This document shows, piece by piece, positions 42,224 to 52,597 of a stretch of 64,000 bases of DNA. Each line of letters opens with the position of its first letter. The stretch's first letter is position 1. A program made the position numbers and the translations under genes. Origin of the DNA: Avibacterium sp. 21-586 (GTDB lineage Bacteria; Pseudomonadota; Gammaproteobacteria; Enterobacterales; Pasteurellaceae); the NCBI RefSeq assembly GCF_026226775.1, contig NZ_JAKKOD010000001.1, positions 1,552,001 to 1,616,000 on the forward strand, given 5' to 3'. The notes beneath the pieces were generated by a model. It saw only the letters and a list, made by a program, of their open reading frames with translations, did no database searches and had not been told where the DNA came from.

Positions 42224-42877
42224 TTAAGAATTTGTTACCGAATTATACCCCAATAATTGGGTGAAGTGTGTAACTAATTTGGGCGAAATCTTGTCTGGCT
42301 GAGCCTCATTATCAGGGATAAAATCAGCCATTTGACACATTTCAAGCCCTGCATAGCCACAAGGATTGATGTATAAGAAAGGCGTAAGATCCATATTAAT
42401 ATTTAGTGCGAGACCGTGGAAAGAACAGCCTTTGCGAATGCGTAAACCGAGCGAGCAGATTTTTTTGCCGTCTACATACACCCCTGGTGCATCAGCTTTG
42501 GGATACCCTTCAATGCCATAATCTGCCAGCGTTTGCACCACCGATTGCTCAAGGGCGGTAACCAGCTGGCGCACATTGAGATCTTTGCCTTGCGTTTTCA
42601 GGCGTTTAATGTCGATTAACACGTACATAATTTGCTGCCCCAATCCGTGATAGGTGATTTGCCCACCACGATCTGATTGCACTACAGGGATCGCACTTTG
42701 TTGCAACAAATGCTCTGGCTTGCCCGCAGAGCCTTGAGTGAATACTGCAGGGTGCTGAACGAGCCAGATTTCATCTTGGGTATTTTCATCACGATTATCA
42801 GTAAATTGCTGCATCTTATGCCAAATTTTTTGATAATCTTGCACGCCAAGTTGGCGGATAATAATGGATTGGGTCAT
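42224..42877 (-). CDS. lipB: Octanoyltransferase LipB
   Basis: Transfers octanoate from acyl carrier protein to lipoyl domains, the substrate then sulphurated by LipA. 217 aa. [20 protein letters not shown] near residue 68-87, catalytic Lys in [20 protein letters not shown] near 132-151, and the catalytic Cys in [10 protein letters not shown] near 171. It sits between ybeD and lipA in the conserved dacA-ybeD-lipB-lipA order. Confidence 0.96.
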   Translation of the reverse strand: MTQSIIIRQLGVQDYQKIWHKMQQFTDNRDENTQDEIWLVQHPAVFTQGSAGKPEHLLQQSAIPVVQSDRGGQITYHGLGQQIMYVLIDIKRLKTQGKDLNVRQLVTALEQSVVQTLADYGIEGYPKADAPGVYVDGKKICSLGLRIRKGCSFHGLALNINMDLTPFLYINPCGYAGLEMCQMADFIPDNEAQPDKISPKLVTHFTQLLGYNSVTNS

Positions 42878-42903
42878 TGCCTTTGCCTTATTGTTTATGC
42901 TGA

Positions 42904-43206
42904 TTAAAGCACCATTCTGACGCCGTCAATTTTAGCAAGCTCTTGGTAAAGGGTTTCTACTTGCTTAATATTTTCAGCCACAATATCCACCGAAATGGAT
43001 TTATATGTGCCTTTCCCACTGATATTTTCACGTGGATTATAGTCACCTTTGACATATTGTTGTACCACTGCAATTACATCATCAGCTAAATCAGGGCGGT
43101 TTGTACCGACCACTTTGAAAGTGAAATTGCAAGGAAATTCTAAAAGATCTTTTAATTGCTTTTGTGGAATATCTTCAAGTTTTACGATTTTTTCTTGTTC
43201 TGCCAT
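42904..43206 (-). CDS. ybeD: YbeD-family protein (DUF493)
   Basis: A 100-aa regulatory-fold protein (ACT-like) of unknown role. [20 protein letters not shown] and the ending [14 protein letters not shown] match YbeD (87 aa in E. coli). Always found between dacA and lipB in relatives, as here. Confidence 0.9.
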   Translation of the reverse strand: MAEQEKIVKLEDIPQKQLKDLLEFPCNFTFKVVGTNRPDLADDVIAVVQQYVKGDYNPRENISGKGTYKSISVDIVAENIKQVETLYQELAKIDGVRMVL

Positions 43207-43235
43207 TTTTTATTCTCAAATTTGTTAAAAATTTA

Positions 43236-43259
43236 GACCGCACTTTGGTTAGCGCGGTC
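43236..43259 (-). terminator. Hairpin between dacA and ybeD
   Basis: GACCGC / GCGGTC with 12 bases between, incorporating one uptake signal (ACCGCACTT). It could attenuate read-through from dacA. Confidence 0.45.
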
Positions 43260-43299
43260 ATTTAAGCTTTAGATTGGGGACATTTTGTCCATTCCACGT

Positions 43300-44490
43300 T
43301 TAACTGAATAAACTTTTTACCGTTAACACTAACCAATCCCAAATTTTACCGAAGAAACCGCCTTCTTCAACATTGTTCATTACTTGTAAATCCACTTTAG
43401 CAATGTCTTTGCCATCAAGCTGATAGGTGATTTTGCCCACCACTTGACCTTTCGCCAATGGCGCTTCAAGGTATTTTTTATCTAAATCATAACGGGCTTT
43501 CACGTCCGCTTGGCGACCTTTGGGCAAGGTGATAAATTGATCCTGCAACACGCCAAGTTGCACTTTGCTGTTATTGCCGTAATAAACGCTTTGTTCAGAA
43601 AGGGTTTTGTTGGCTTCCAAGGCTTTGAACGTTTCAAAGTTAGCAAATCCCCATTGCAATAATTTTTTGCTTTCAATTTCACGGCCTTTGTAAGTTGGCA
43701 CGCCCATCACCACAGAAATTAAACGCATATTGCCGTTGCCCAATGCGGAAGCCACAAGGTTATAGCCTGCTTTATCCGTATGTCCTGTTTTCATTCCATC
43801 GACGTTAAGGGTTTTATCCCACAATAAGCCATTGCGATTTGGTTGGCGAATTTTATTGAAGGTAAACTCTTTTTCCCCATAGATTTTGTATTCTTCAGGT
43901 AAGTCACGGATAATATGCGTACCAATTAATGCCATATCACGAGCTGAAGAGTATTGATTTTCATCATCTAAGCCGTGTACGGTGGTGAAATGAGTGTTTT
44001 TCAGGCCAAACTGTTCCACATAGTTATTCATTGCATTAATGAAATTTTGCGTTGAGCCTGAAACGTGTTCCGCCATTGCCACACAAGCATCATTGCCCGA
44101 TACCACAATGATTCCGCGATTAAGATCGGCAACGGAAACCTGCTGGTTTAAATTTAAGAACATTTTTGAGGAACCTGGGAAGTTTTTACCCCAAGCGCTA
44201 TTACCAATGGTAACCATATCTGTATTATGGATTTTGCCTTGTTTTAAGGCATCGCCTACCACATAGCTGGTCATCATTTTTGTGAGAGAAGCTGGGTATT
44301 GACGTTGATCTGGATTAAATGCGGCTAACACTGCACCAGAATTGTAATCCATTAAAATATAGGTTTGTGCATTAAGCTGTGGAGCTGCAATGCCATATTG
44401 AATCTCTTCCGCAAAGAGATTTTGGCTTGCACATAATGTTGCAGTTAAAAATGTGATTTTTGTTTTCTTAACAAGTTGTTTTAACATCAT
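43300..44490 (-). CDS. dacA: D-alanyl-D-alanine carboxypeptidase (PBP5/DacA type)
   Basis: Trims the terminal D-Ala of periplasmic peptidoglycan. 396 aa with a signal peptide ending near SQNLFAEE. Penicillin-binding motifs: SLTK near residue 68 with the nucleophile Ser, SGN near 131, KTG near 235. The C-terminal amphipathic helix [15 protein letters not shown] anchors it to the membrane. It lies downstream of rlpA in the envelope cluster. Confidence 0.95.
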   Translation of the reverse strand: MMLKQLVKKTKITFLTATLCASQNLFAEEIQYGIAAPQLNAQTYILMDYNSGAVLAAFNPDQRQYPASLTKMMTSYVVGDALKQGKIHNTDMVTIGNSAWGKNFPGSSKMFLNLNQQVSVADLNRGIIVVSGNDACVAMAEHVSGSTQNFINAMNNYVEQFGLKNTHFTTVHGLDDENQYSSARDMALIGTHIIRDLPEEYKIYGEKEFTFNKIRQPNRNGLLWDKTLNVDGMKTGHTDKAGYNLVASALGNGNMRLISVVMGVPTYKGREIESKKLLQWGFANFETFKALEANKTLSEQSVYYGNNSKVQLGVLQDQFITLPKGRQADVKARYDLDKKYLEAPLAKGQVVGKITYQLDGKDIAKVDLQVMNNVEEGGFFGKIWDWLVLTVKSLFS

Positions 44491-44507
44491 TTTTTCCTAA
44501 TTTTAAG

Positions 44508-45365
44508 TTAGTTTTTATAGCTAGAAATAATAATCGGTTTGGTGCGATTGAGACGGTGCAATTTGCTTTTCAGTATTTGTGCCTGTTTCTTGGTTTTTAT
44601 CTCCCGAAAGCGTACTTCATATTTTTTCTTATGGGAAATCATTTGTGCGTTAATGTTCATTTTTTTGGCTTTTTTAACGATTTCTACTGCTTGAGATTTG
44701 CTTAAATCGAGCATTCTTAGCTGGTAGCCTGAATAAATTTTATGAGAATTAACCGCACTTTTTTCTTGGCTTCCATTGGAGGAGGTTTCTAAGCGTTTTA
44801 GGGCTTCCTTTGTCTTTGCCATTTTGGCTAAAGAAGTGGCGCCAGCGCCTGAGATCTTTCCATTACGATCAACATACATCGCTTCAACCCGTACTTTACC
44901 TAAGCCACGATGCACGATACCGAGTTCACCCGCCGCTTTGCGTGAAAGGTCGATAATTCTACCTTTTACAAATGGTCCACGATCGTTAATTCGTACTACC
45001 ACTTTTTTACCGTTACGCAAATTGGTTACCAAAACATAAGAATTTAACGGTAAGGTTTTATGTGCAGCGGTGTAACTATTTGGATTGTAGTATTCACCAT
45101 TTGATGTTTTGCGGCCAGCAAACATTGTGTGGTAGTAGCTGGCAATTCCTTCTTTGCGATAATGTTTCGCTTCTTTCTTATGTTTGGTGGTGTAGGTTAC
45201 GCCTCTTACCACATAAGAATAATTCTTTTCGGTTACTGGTTTATGGGTTAGCGTTGCCCCTTTTATACCATATAGTTTATGCGTTTCTGCTTGACTGTTT
45301 ATGCTAGCAACTAAAAATATAAGTGTTGCACTGAGTTTTAGTAAAAAGGTAAATTTCATTTTCAT
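44508..45365 (-). CDS. rlpA: RlpA-type septal-ring lytic transglycosylase
   Basis: Cleaves peptidoglycan strands lacking stem peptides. 285 aa: signal sequence, a double-psi beta-barrel ([20 protein letters not shown] to [18 protein letters not shown], about 70-165), and a C-terminal SPOR domain (about 210-285) that binds denuded septal glycan. Unlike the name 'rare lipoprotein A', no lipobox cysteine is visible (signal region ends NSQAETH), so it should be soluble in the periplasm. Its place after rodA is conserved. Confidence 0.92.
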   Translation of the reverse strand: MKMKFTFLLKLSATLIFLVASINSQAETHKLYGIKGATLTHKPVTEKNYSYVVRGVTYTTKHKKEAKHYRKEGIASYYHTMFAGRKTSNGEYYNPNSYTAAHKTLPLNSYVLVTNLRNGKKVVVRINDRGPFVKGRIIDLSRKAAGELGIVHRGLGKVRVEAMYVDRNGKISGAGATSLAKMAKTKEALKRLETSSNGSQEKSAVNSHKIYSGYQLRMLDLSKSQAVEIVKKAKKMNINAQMISHKKKYEVRFREIKTKKQAQILKSKLHRLNRTKPIIISSYKN

Positions 45366-45403
45366 TTGTGTCTTATTAAATAATTAGTCAGAGTAAAAAA
45401 GAT

Positions 45404-46519
45404 TTATTTAGTTCCTTTAAAAAAATGCTGTTTGTGGGTGTGAATTGACATAATTAGTCCAAAACCTGCCATCAATGTTACAAAAGAAGTTCCTCCGTAG
45501 CTTATTAAGGGGAGAGGTACACCAACAACGGGTAAAATACCACTCACCATTCCTATATTCACAAAAACATAAACAAAAAAGATCAATGTTAATGCCCCAA
45601 CAAGGGTGCGACCGAAAGCACTTTGTGCTTCCACACCAATCATCAAACCTCTTGCCACAATAAACAAATAAAGGCACATCAAAATGGCAAAGCCAACCAT
45701 TCCGTGTTCTTCACTTAGTACGGCAAAAATAAAATCGGTATGTGGTTCAGGCAAAAATTCCAGCTGAGATTGTGTACCTTGCATCCAACCTTTGCCCCAA
45801 ATTCCCCCCGAACCAATGGCGATTTTGGATTGTAAAATATGATAGCCTGCACCAAGGGGGTCTTTTTCAGGATCAAGCAAGGTTAGCACCCTTGTTCGTT
45901 GATAATCGTGCATCAGATAAAACCACATTATGGGAATAAAGCCAGCCAGACCAATCACTGCAATTAAAATCAACCACCAGCTCATTCCCGCTAGAAAAAC
46001 CACGAAAATTCCAGACGCACTTACCAGAATTGATGTACCTAAATCGGGCTGAATAGCAACCAATAGGGTAGGCACAATAATAATAAAGAGTGCGATAAAG
46101 GTGTGTTTTAAGGTTGGCGGAAGTGGACGTTTACCTAAATACACTGCCACCATTAATGGCACCGCAAGTTTGACGATTTCTGAAGGTTGGAAACGGAATA
46201 AACCGAGATCTAACCAACGTTGTGCGCCTTTACTGGTTGTTCCGACCAAATCCACTAAAATCAGCAATACAATACCAATCCCAAATATATAAGGCGCAAT
46301 CCCTTGATAAAAGCGTGGAGAAAGTTGTGCCATTACAAACATCACCACAAAGCCCAAGGTCACTTGAATGATGCGGTTGCGGAACATTACTTCGTTGCCA
46401 CCAGAAGCACTGTATAGCACGAATAGCCCATAGACTGAAATAATCACAAGACCAATAAATAACCAGAAATCAATGTGTAAACGCTGCCACAAATTGAGCC
46501 AGATTTTCTTTTCACTCAT
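45404..46519 (-). CDS. rodA: Rod-shape peptidoglycan polymerase RodA
   Basis: A SEDS glycosyltransferase that polymerises lipid II for cell elongation with PBP2. 371 aa, ten membrane helices. Family motifs: [28 protein letters not shown] near 330-348, and the periplasmic loop carrying [14 protein letters not shown]. Its start codon overlaps the mrdA stop by one base, so the polymerase/transpeptidase pair is translationally coupled. Confidence 0.96.
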   Translation of the reverse strand: MSEKKIWLNLWQRLHIDFWLFIGLVIISVYGLFVLYSASGGNEVMFRNRIIQVTLGFVVMFVMAQLSPRFYQGIAPYIFGIGIVLLILVDLVGTTSKGAQRWLDLGLFRFQPSEIVKLAVPLMVAVYLGKRPLPPTLKHTFIALFIIIVPTLLVAIQPDLGTSILVSASGIFVVFLAGMSWWLILIAVIGLAGFIPIMWFYLMHDYQRTRVLTLLDPEKDPLGAGYHILQSKIAIGSGGIWGKGWMQGTQSQLEFLPEPHTDFIFAVLSEEHGMVGFAILMCLYLFIVARGLMIGVEAQSAFGRTLVGALTLIFFVYVFVNIGMVSGILPVVGVPLPLISYGGTSFVTLMAGFGLIMSIHTHKQHFFKGTK

Positions 46520-48456
46520 TATTCTGTCTCCTTTTGCTGGGGTTGTGCTTCATTTTGTTTATTTTCCATTTGATTCACTTGTGGAAGACGCTGATTAAGA
46601 TAATAATCCATAATTTTTCTTACCACAGGCCCTGCGTTGCTACCGCCACCACCTGCATTCTCTAAAATCACAGAAACCACAATTTTCGGGTTTTCATAAG
46701 GGGCATAACCAATAAACCATGCGTGATCGTGTAATTCTTTGCTCAGCGATTTGGCGTTATAAGTTTGATTTTCTTTTAAGCTGAAAACCTGCGCAGTACC
46801 TGATTTGCCCGCAACGTGATAGTTTGTACCTGCAAAGGCCTTGCGTCCTGTGCCATTGCTCGCATTAATTACGTTATACATACCGCGTTTAGCTTGTGCC
46901 CAATAGCTATCATTTGCTTCAATATCGGGATATAACAAAGGATCTTTGTAAGGTTCAAAGAAAGAGCCTTCCACCCCCTTCATTAAGTGCGGTGTATTGA
47001 CTTTACCATTATTAATCAATATCGCTAGGGCTTTTGCCACTTGTAATGGCGTTGCTGTCCAATAGCCTTGCCCAATGCCTACAGAAATAGTATCCCCTTG
47101 TAACCAAGGTTTTTTATAGCGTTTTTGCTTCCATTCACGAGAAGGCATTATTGCGGAAGTTTCTTCGCGAATATCTAATCCTGTTGGCATACCAAAGCCA
47201 AAGGCTTTCATCCAGCCAGAAAGTTTATCAATCCCCATATTGTAAGCGAGTTGATAAAAAAACGTATCGGAAGATTCGGTAATCGCCTTGTTTAGATCGG
47301 TATAACCGTGGCCTGATTTTTTCCAGTCGCGGAATTTTTTCGTACTATTTGGTAACATCCAGTAGCCTGGATCAAACACAGTAGTGCTAGGTGTGATCAC
47401 GGCATCTTGTAGACCTGCCACCGCAATAAAAGGTTTTACTGTAGAAGCGGGCGGATAAGCCCCTTGTGTAACACGGCTATAAAGCGGACGCTCAGGATCT
47501 TCAAGCAAGCGTTTGTAATCTTTGCTTGAAATGCCATCAACGAAAAGATTATTATCATAACTTGGGGTTGAAACCATCGCTAAAATGCTGCTGTCTTTCG
47601 GATCTAGCACCACCACCGCACCTTTATGTCCTGCTAAAAGATCGGTGATATAGCGTTGCAATTCTAAATCAATGGTGAGATGAATGCTTTTACCTGCTAC
47701 TGCGGGCTGTTCGCGCAATTTACGGATCACCTTGCCACGGTTGTTAATTTCTACTTCTTCAAAGCCCACTTCACCGTGTAATTGTTCTTCGTAATAGCGT
47801 TCAATACCGAGCTTACCGATATTGTGTGAGCCAGCATAATTGGCATATTTGTCTTCTTTTTTCAGACGTTCTACATCTTTATCATTAATTTTTGCCACAT
47901 AACCCAAAATATGCGTGAGTGGTTCGCCGTACAAGTAATGACGTTTAAAATAAGGTTTAACGGATAGACTTGGGAATTGATGCTGATTTACCGCAAAACG
48001 TGCGATTTGTTCTTCGGTAAGATCGGGCTTGAGTAAAATGGACGTATAGCGTGAAGAACGGCGGCGTTCTTTGTTAAAATTCGCAATATCGTCTTGATTT
48101 AAGCCTACCATTTGCTTGAGCTGTTCAAAAGTGCGGTCTAAATTTTCTACTTTTTCTGGCACGATATATAAGCCAAAAAAGGTGAGATTCTCAGCGAGCA
48201 ATTTGCCATAGCGATCGTAAATCAAACCACGTGTTGGTGGTAACGGCAATAATTTGATACGGTTGCCGTTAGAACGGGTTTGATAAGTGTCATAATTGAC
48301 GATTTGCAGATGATATAAATTGGTGAGCAAAATTGCAGACAGCCCAAGCACACCTAAAAAAGACACTAAGGCGCGGCGAATAAACAGATTCCGCTCCGCT
48401 TTTTTATCGCGGATCGGCTCGATTGCAGGCTGAGAAAGCAATTTCTTTAAATCCAT
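46519..48456 (-). CDS. mrdA: Penicillin-binding protein 2 (MrdA)
   Basis: The elongation transpeptidase partner of RodA. 645 aa: one membrane anchor (about 27-47), pedestal domain, then transpeptidase motifs STVK near residue 335 (nucleophile Ser), SSD near 392 and KSGT near 549. [19 protein letters not shown] is also diagnostic. It is 3 nt from rlmH. Confidence 0.97.
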   Translation of the reverse strand: MDLKKLLSQPAIEPIRDKKAERNLFIRRALVSFLGVLGLSAILLTNLYHLQIVNYDTYQTRSNGNRIKLLPLPPTRGLIYDRYGKLLAENLTFFGLYIVPEKVENLDRTFEQLKQMVGLNQDDIANFNKERRRSSRYTSILLKPDLTEEQIARFAVNQHQFPSLSVKPYFKRHYLYGEPLTHILGYVAKINDKDVERLKKEDKYANYAGSHNIGKLGIERYYEEQLHGEVGFEEVEINNRGKVIRKLREQPAVAGKSIHLTIDLELQRYITDLLAGHKGAVVVLDPKDSSILAMVSTPSYDNNLFVDGISSKDYKRLLEDPERPLYSRVTQGAYPPASTVKPFIAVAGLQDAVITPSTTVFDPGYWMLPNSTKKFRDWKKSGHGYTDLNKAITESSDTFFYQLAYNMGIDKLSGWMKAFGFGMPTGLDIREETSAIMPSREWKQKRYKKPWLQGDTISVGIGQGYWTATPLQVAKALAILINNGKVNTPHLMKGVEGSFFEPYKDPLLYPDIEANDSYWAQAKRGMYNVINASNGTGRKAFAGTNYHVAGKSGTAQVFSLKENQTYNAKSLSKELHDHAWFIGYAPYENPKIVVSVILENAGGGGSNAGPVVRKIMDYYLNQRLPQVNQMENKQNEAQPQQKETE

Positions 48457-48459
48457 TGA

Positions 48460-48927
48460 TTACTCTCGATGATAAGGGTGATTGGTAGTAATCGACCAAG
48501 CACGATACAAACTCTCTGCCACCACCACGCGCACTAAAGGGTGGGGTAAAGTTAAAGGGGAAAGCGACCAACTTTGTTCAGCGGCAGCTTTACATTCTGG
48601 CGATAAACCTTCAGGCCCACCGATCAATAGGCATAAATCCCGCCCGTCATTTTTCCAACTTTCTAGCTGTTGTGCTAGCTGTTCGGTTGTCCAAGGCTTA
48701 CCAGGGATATCTAAAGTAACAATCTTATTGCGTCCACAAACAGCCAGCATTGCTTTGCCTTCTTGCTCCAAAATACGTTTAATATCTGCGTTTTTGCCCC
48801 GTTTTCCCGCAGGAATTTCGATCAGCTCAAAAGGCATATCTTTTGGAAAACGGCGTTGATACTCCTCAAAACCTGTGGTTACCCAAGCAGGCATTTTTGT
48901 GCCTACCGCAATTAATTGGATTTTCAT
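48460..48927 (-). CDS. rlmH: 23S rRNA pseudouridine-1915 N3-methyltransferase RlmH
   Basis: A SPOUT-class methyltransferase acting on pseudouridine 1915 of assembled 70S ribosomes. 155 aa, exact family length. The knotted SAM site is [14 protein letters not shown] near 101-114, and the C-terminus is [14 protein letters not shown]. It directly abuts rsfS. Confidence 0.97.
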   Translation of the reverse strand: MKIQLIAVGTKMPAWVTTGFEEYQRRFPKDMPFELIEIPAGKRGKNADIKRILEQEGKAMLAVCGRNKIVTLDIPGKPWTTEQLAQQLESWKNDGRDLCLLIGGPEGLSPECKAAAEQSWSLSPLTLPHPLVRVVVAESLYRAWSITTNHPYHRE

Positions 48928-49239
48928 TTAGCCCCAAAGTTTCTCTAATTGATACATTTCACGGCTGTCGGCTTGCATTATATGTACCATTGCTTGTCCG
49001 AAATCCACCACTACCCAATCAGCGGTGGCTTTTCCTTCTTCACCGAAGGATTCAAAACCTGCTTGCTTACTTTCATCAATCAGTTTTTGTGCCAAAGAAC
49101 TAATGTGACGGCTTGATGTTCCTGTGCAAATAATCATATTGTCCGTTACACTTGATTTGCCTTGCACATCTAAATGCAAAATATCAACCGCTTTTAAATC
49201 GTCTAATTTGTTAATTAAAAAATCTACTAATGTTGTCAT
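48928..49239 (-). CDS. rsfS: Ribosome silencing factor RsfS
   Basis: Binds ribosomal protein uL14 and blocks subunit joining during starvation. 103 aa. [37 protein letters not shown] and [20 protein letters not shown] are characteristic. It is first in the rsfS-rlmH-mrdA-rodA-rlpA-dacA run. nadD, often upstream, is not present. Confidence 0.96.
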   Translation of the reverse strand: MTTLVDFLINKLDDLKAVDILHLDVQGKSSVTDNMIICTGTSSRHISSLAQKLIDESKQAGFESFGEEGKATADWVVVDFGQAMVHIMQADSREMYQLEKLWG

Positions 49240-49323
49240 ACAAAAGGTTATCGCTCATTAAATTTGTGTGTTAAAAATCGGTCAATTCTATCACGAGATA
49301 AAACAGAAATAATAGAAAAAATC

Positions 49324-49365
49324 ACCGCACTTTTAGTGTTTATGTTTTGTTCATAAAAGTGCGGT
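49324..49365. repeat. Inverted uptake-signal pair
   Basis: ACCGCACTTTTA (49324-49335) and TAAAAGTGCGGT (49354-49365) are perfect 12-base inverted repeats upstream of rsfS. There is no obvious gene ending here, so it may mark the end of a lost gene. Confidence 0.75.
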
Positions 49366-49461
49366 GGAATTTTGGCGATTTTATCTAGCAGTTGTACAAA
49401 GCTCTGTCCTGTAATAAAGATTAGGGGACCATTGATATTCATCAATCAATGGAGATTTTTT

Positions 49462-49596
49462 ATGTTATCCGATTATATCAAATAATATAAAGAAAGAAAA
49501 AATTCACCACTTGCGAAGAAGTTCATCAAAAAGCAGGAGATTGCTCAGAAGAAAAAAGAGAACATTAGAAAAATGGTTTGCCTTTCTGTAATCTGA
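49462..49596 (+). pseudogene. Short reading frame broken by one stop
   Basis: ATG with GGAGA well placed, reading MLSDYIK, then one TAA, then YKERKNSPLAKKFIKKQEIA to a final stop after MVCLSVI. One C-to-T change (CAA to TAA) would explain the break. It is lysine-rich and I do not recognise it. The 8-bp hairpin CCATTGAT / ATCAATGG (49429-49452) ends on the first bases of the ribosome site. It could be a degraded small gene or chance. Confidence 0.25.
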
Positions 49597-49680
49597 TTGC
49601 GGTATATCAATCCGTTTATGTGAAAGTAATATGCTAGAATTTAAATAGTTTTATCGCCATTAAGCTTCATTTTTACTTTT

Positions 49681-50392
49681 GGGGCTGTATTAGATAAGCC
49701 CTAAATTCCACACCAAAATCGCAGCATTTTTAGCTGTTCTTTTGGTGTTCCAAAGTTAAACCGAAATTCACATTCTTTCAAGAACAAGGGAAAGGATTTC
49801 TTATCAATTCCGTTATATTTTCTTAGCACTCTTTTAGCCTGATTCCAGAAATTTTCAATCCCATTAATGTGATTTTTTGCTTCGGCAAAATGGGTTGAAT
49901 GGTTAATTCTGAAATGCTTACATTCACTCACCTCTAACACGTCGTAACTGTGATAATAATCGGTGTAAACAATGCTATCAGGCATAATTTTCCTTTTAAT
50001 AACAGGGAGTAAGGTATCTGTCTTGGTATTTTCAACAACAACGGTATAGACTTTTCCATCTCGTTTCAGCATGCCAAAAACAGCTGTTTTACCTTTAGCA
50101 CCTCGCCCCCTTTTTCCTTTTCTTTTTCCGCCAAAATAGCTTTCATCTAGTTCAATTTCACCTGCAAAAATTTCATTAGCATCTTGAGCTAAATGGTAGC
50201 TAATCACCTCCCTGATTTTGCGATAAAATAAGGCAGCTGAATTAGGATTGATTTCTAATAAATTTGCTGCTGAACGGGCTGTTACTTCGAGCACAAAAAA
50301 TTCAAGCAGTTTTTTTGTATAGATTTCTTGAGTTTACAATGAGTTATCTTCATTTTTATAGACTAACATTACTGCTAATCTAATACAGCCCC
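49681..50392 (-). mobile_element. IS1016-type element (IS1595 family), copy 2
   Basis: 712 bp bounded by 15-bp perfect inverted ends GGGGCTGTATTAGAT. It is near-identical to copy 1. The flanks (TTACTTTT on the left, TAGATATT on the right) do not form an 8-bp duplication. This suggests that one side was replaced by recombination or deletion after insertion. The right end abuts, and cuts off, the haemagglutinin/toxin reading frame. Confidence 0.9.
49701..50353 (-). pseudogene. IS1016-type transposase with a -1 shift near its start
   Basis: The body is intact: GEIELDESYFGGKRKGKRG (first Asp), YTDYYHSYDV (second Asp), HINGIENFWNQAKR (last acidic residue), ending RFWCGI. The natural start MKITHCKLKK at 50353 is separated from the body by an A7 run where copy 1 has a run one base longer in register, so the frames do not join. 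It may be inactive, may be rescued by slippage on the A run, or may start at an internal GTG (50294). The latter would remove the first ~20 residues. Confidence 0.75.
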
Positions 50393-51606
50393 TAGATATT
50401 TTATGGTTCTTAAAACTGAATGATGAAGTTGATAATTCAGCGAAAGCTTTCTTACAAACACAAAGCAATCAAACATTCACTGACAGTGAGGGCAATGAGC
50501 AACATTATTTTGTGGCGAAAGACAATGAATTTTTTGAATCACGTAAATATGCAAGAGAAGCAGATGCTTATAACCAACAACAAGGTGATAAATTTCTTGA
50601 GAAGAATTTACAATCGGGGATTATTCGTAGTGCAGCAGAGGGTTTAGTAGATAAAACGAAAAATTTAGCTAATACAGTTGCAGAATCTCCATTGGAAACA
50701 GGAAAAGCGGTAGTAGGTGGCATAGCCAATAGCCTAATGGAATGTGCTAAGTCGCCACTAGATTGTGGCAAGGATTTTGTGGTTGATACATTTAACACAG
50801 GGGTATCAGCAGCTACAGAAACCTACCACAATATAAAAGGCACAGACCAAGATGCAATAAATGCAATTTATGGTGAAAATGTTAGTACTGATATGCTAGT
50901 GGTATCGGGTTTGCAGGTAGCGGGGACGGCAGCTGAGTTAGTTGGTGCAGGTAAAGCTGTTAAGGCTGGTGGCAAAGCGGTTGTATCGGCGGGTAAGCAA
51001 GTTGGTAAAACTGTGGTTGAGTCTGGTCAAGCAGCAATAAATAAAGCTAGTGATAAACTAAAAGAGGTCGAGATTGCGAAGATTGATGTTAATACAATAA
51101 CATCAGGAGACAAAAACACCCCACTTCAAGGAGCCAACTGGAATACCAACCGCCCAGTTAAGCCACTGGATAAGGTGGATCAGTATTACATCAATAAAAC
51201 AGATGCAGCAAAACTTTCTGAAATAGACATAGAGCATATACTAAAAGGCCATCTGAATAATCGAGGTAATGCAGTAGGCTATCATCATGAGCCAAGTGGC
51301 ACACAAGCACGGGTAACGCAATATACTTCACCGCCCAATGCTCAAGGGGTGTATAAAGGCAAAGTAGCATTACAAGGTAAAGACAGTAATCAATGGGTAC
51401 CCAAACGGGCAGAATCGACCTTCTTCCCCAAATCGTGGTCGGAAGCAAGGGTGAAGTATGAAATTACTGAGGCATATAAGAAAAGACCTAATAATTTGCC
51501 AAAAGATAAAGGTTTTACAGCTACTACGCCATCAGGTATCCCGATAAAATTTGTACCACCGACAGATAAAATTGAACAATGGCGAGCTTGGCCATTACAA
51601 CAATAG
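50393..51606 (+). pseudogene. 3' fragment of a haemagglutinin/CdiA-like toxin with EndoU RNase domain
   Basis: The reading frame is open straight through the IS junction, so the gene has lost its 5' part (secretion, haemagglutinin repeats). The remaining ~400 residues hold a pre-toxin stretch (SAAEGLVDKTKNLANTV; GAGKAVKAGGKAVVSAGKQV) followed from about 51211 by the toxin domain. That domain reads IDIEHILKGHLNNRGNAVGY, YHHEPSG, GVYKGKVALQG, AESTFFPKSWSEARVKYEI and ends EQWRAWPLQQ. It matches the bacterial EndoU nuclease family used as contact-dependent or polymorphic toxins. The His of GHLN, His of GYHH and a Lys of YKGKV are the likely catalytic set. An internal GTG at 50512 could give a shorter product, but secretion would be lost. 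Confidence 0.85.
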
Positions 51607-51616
51607 GAGAATAAAA

Positions 51617-52132
51617 ATGAAATTTAAATTTTTATATACAGAATGGCAAGAAGATGAAGGTTTTGAAATTGAAATGATACCAATCATAGATTGTTTAGAA
51701 AAAACAGATATGACTCAACCAGAAGATTTTGATGCTTTTATAAAAGGCTATTTTGATTATATGCTTTTCATTCGTACGCAATTAGGAGATGTAAAACATA
51801 TAGAAGATTTAGAACAACAACTTGAAGAAGCGAAAAAGAATGGGCTAGGCGAAATAGTTTTTTATATAGAAGAACATTTAGGTAGTAAGGAAAGGGCTTG
51901 GAAATTCGTAATCAACGCCAATGAAACTAAGTTTTTTAAACCTCGTAGAAATATAGAAAATGACGAACATTTCCATAATACTGCCATACCCACAGAACTA
52001 TTTTTAGCGTTACTCAAGGAATGGAAGATCTATATTGAAAGCGGCAGCCAAGAAGAAAAGATTGTGGATATTCCCTTTGACTATGACGAAGCGCTTTACC
52101 GCAGCACAGGAAAAATTCGGCGGAAGCAGTAA
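51617..52132 (+). CDS. Probable immunity protein, module 1
   Basis: 171 aa, acidic, no signal peptide: a cytoplasmic protein expected to bind and neutralise the EndoU domain encoded just upstream. I do not know a family name for it. Starts KFKFLYTEWQEDEGFEIEM and ends KEWKIYIESGSQEEKIVDIP then STGKIRRKQ. GGAGAATAAAA gives a good ribosome site 11 nt after the toxin stop. The role is inferred from the fixed position after each toxin copy. Confidence 0.75.
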   Translation: MKFKFLYTEWQEDEGFEIEMIPIIDCLEKTDMTQPEDFDAFIKGYFDYMLFIRTQLGDVKHIEDLEQQLEEAKKNGLGEIVFYIEEHLGSKERAWKFVINANETKFFKPRRNIENDEHFHNTAIPTELFLALLKEWKIYIESGSQEEKIVDIPFDYDEALYRSTGKIRRKQ

Positions 52133-52138
52133 AAAGCC

Positions 52139-52172
52139 AGTGCGGTGGAAATAACAGAAAAAACACCGCACT
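52139..52172 (+). terminator. Uptake-signal hairpin ending module 1
   Basis: AGTGCGGTG (52139-52147) pairs with CACCGCACT (52164-52172), extended by AGCC/GGCT outside. It lies 6 nt after the immunity stop and is repeated after every module (53117-53158; 54098-54139). Confidence 0.75.
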
Positions 52173-52188
52173 TTTACAGGCTGCCTGA

Positions 52189-52596
52189 ACTAAAAAAATA
52201 GACATAGACCATATACTCAAAGGCCATCTGAATAATCGCGGTAATGCGGTAGGCTATCATCACGAACCAAGTGGCACTCAAGCACGGGTAACAGAATACA
52301 CCTCACCGCCCAATGCTCAAGGGGTGTATAAAGGTAAAGTAGCCTTGCAAGGCAAAGACAGCAATCAATGGGTGCCCAAACGAGCAGAATCAACCTTTTT
52401 TCCACAATCGTGGTCAGAAGCAAGGGTGAAGTATGAAATTACTGAGGCGTATAAGAAAAGACCTGATAATTTGCTAGATGATAAAGGTTTTATAGCTACT
52501 ACGCCATCAGGCATCCTAATCAAATTTGTACCACCGACTCAAGATGGTAAAGTTAAACAATGGCGAGCTTGGCCATTGCAACAAACAGGAGAATAA
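52189..52596 (+). pseudogene. Orphan EndoU toxin domain, module 2
   Basis: In-frame EndoU domain from IDIDHILKGHLNNRGNAVGY to KQWRAWPLQQTGE. There is no start codon upstream of the catalytic His region; the first ATG (52324) is downstream of it. The short leader that reads RLSELKK in module 4 is out of frame here because the A run is one base short. It is therefore a silent cassette unless recombined. Compared with module 1, the tail differs (LLDDKGFIATTPSGILIKF). Confidence 0.8.
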
Positions 52597-52597
52597 A

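Larger units (their letters stand above)
49240..49680. other. 441-bp gap between rsfS and the IS element
   Basis: Holds an inverted uptake-signal pair (49324-49365), a hairpin-covered ribosome site and a short interrupted reading frame (49462-49596), both listed separately. The rest is AT-rich without features. No haemagglutinin sequence is seen on this side of the IS. Confidence 0.5.

Noticed and set aside
49248-49445. 65-codon minus-strand frame upstream of rsfS
   Set aside because: No recognisable similarity, no good ribosome site, and it crosses an inverted uptake-signal pair.
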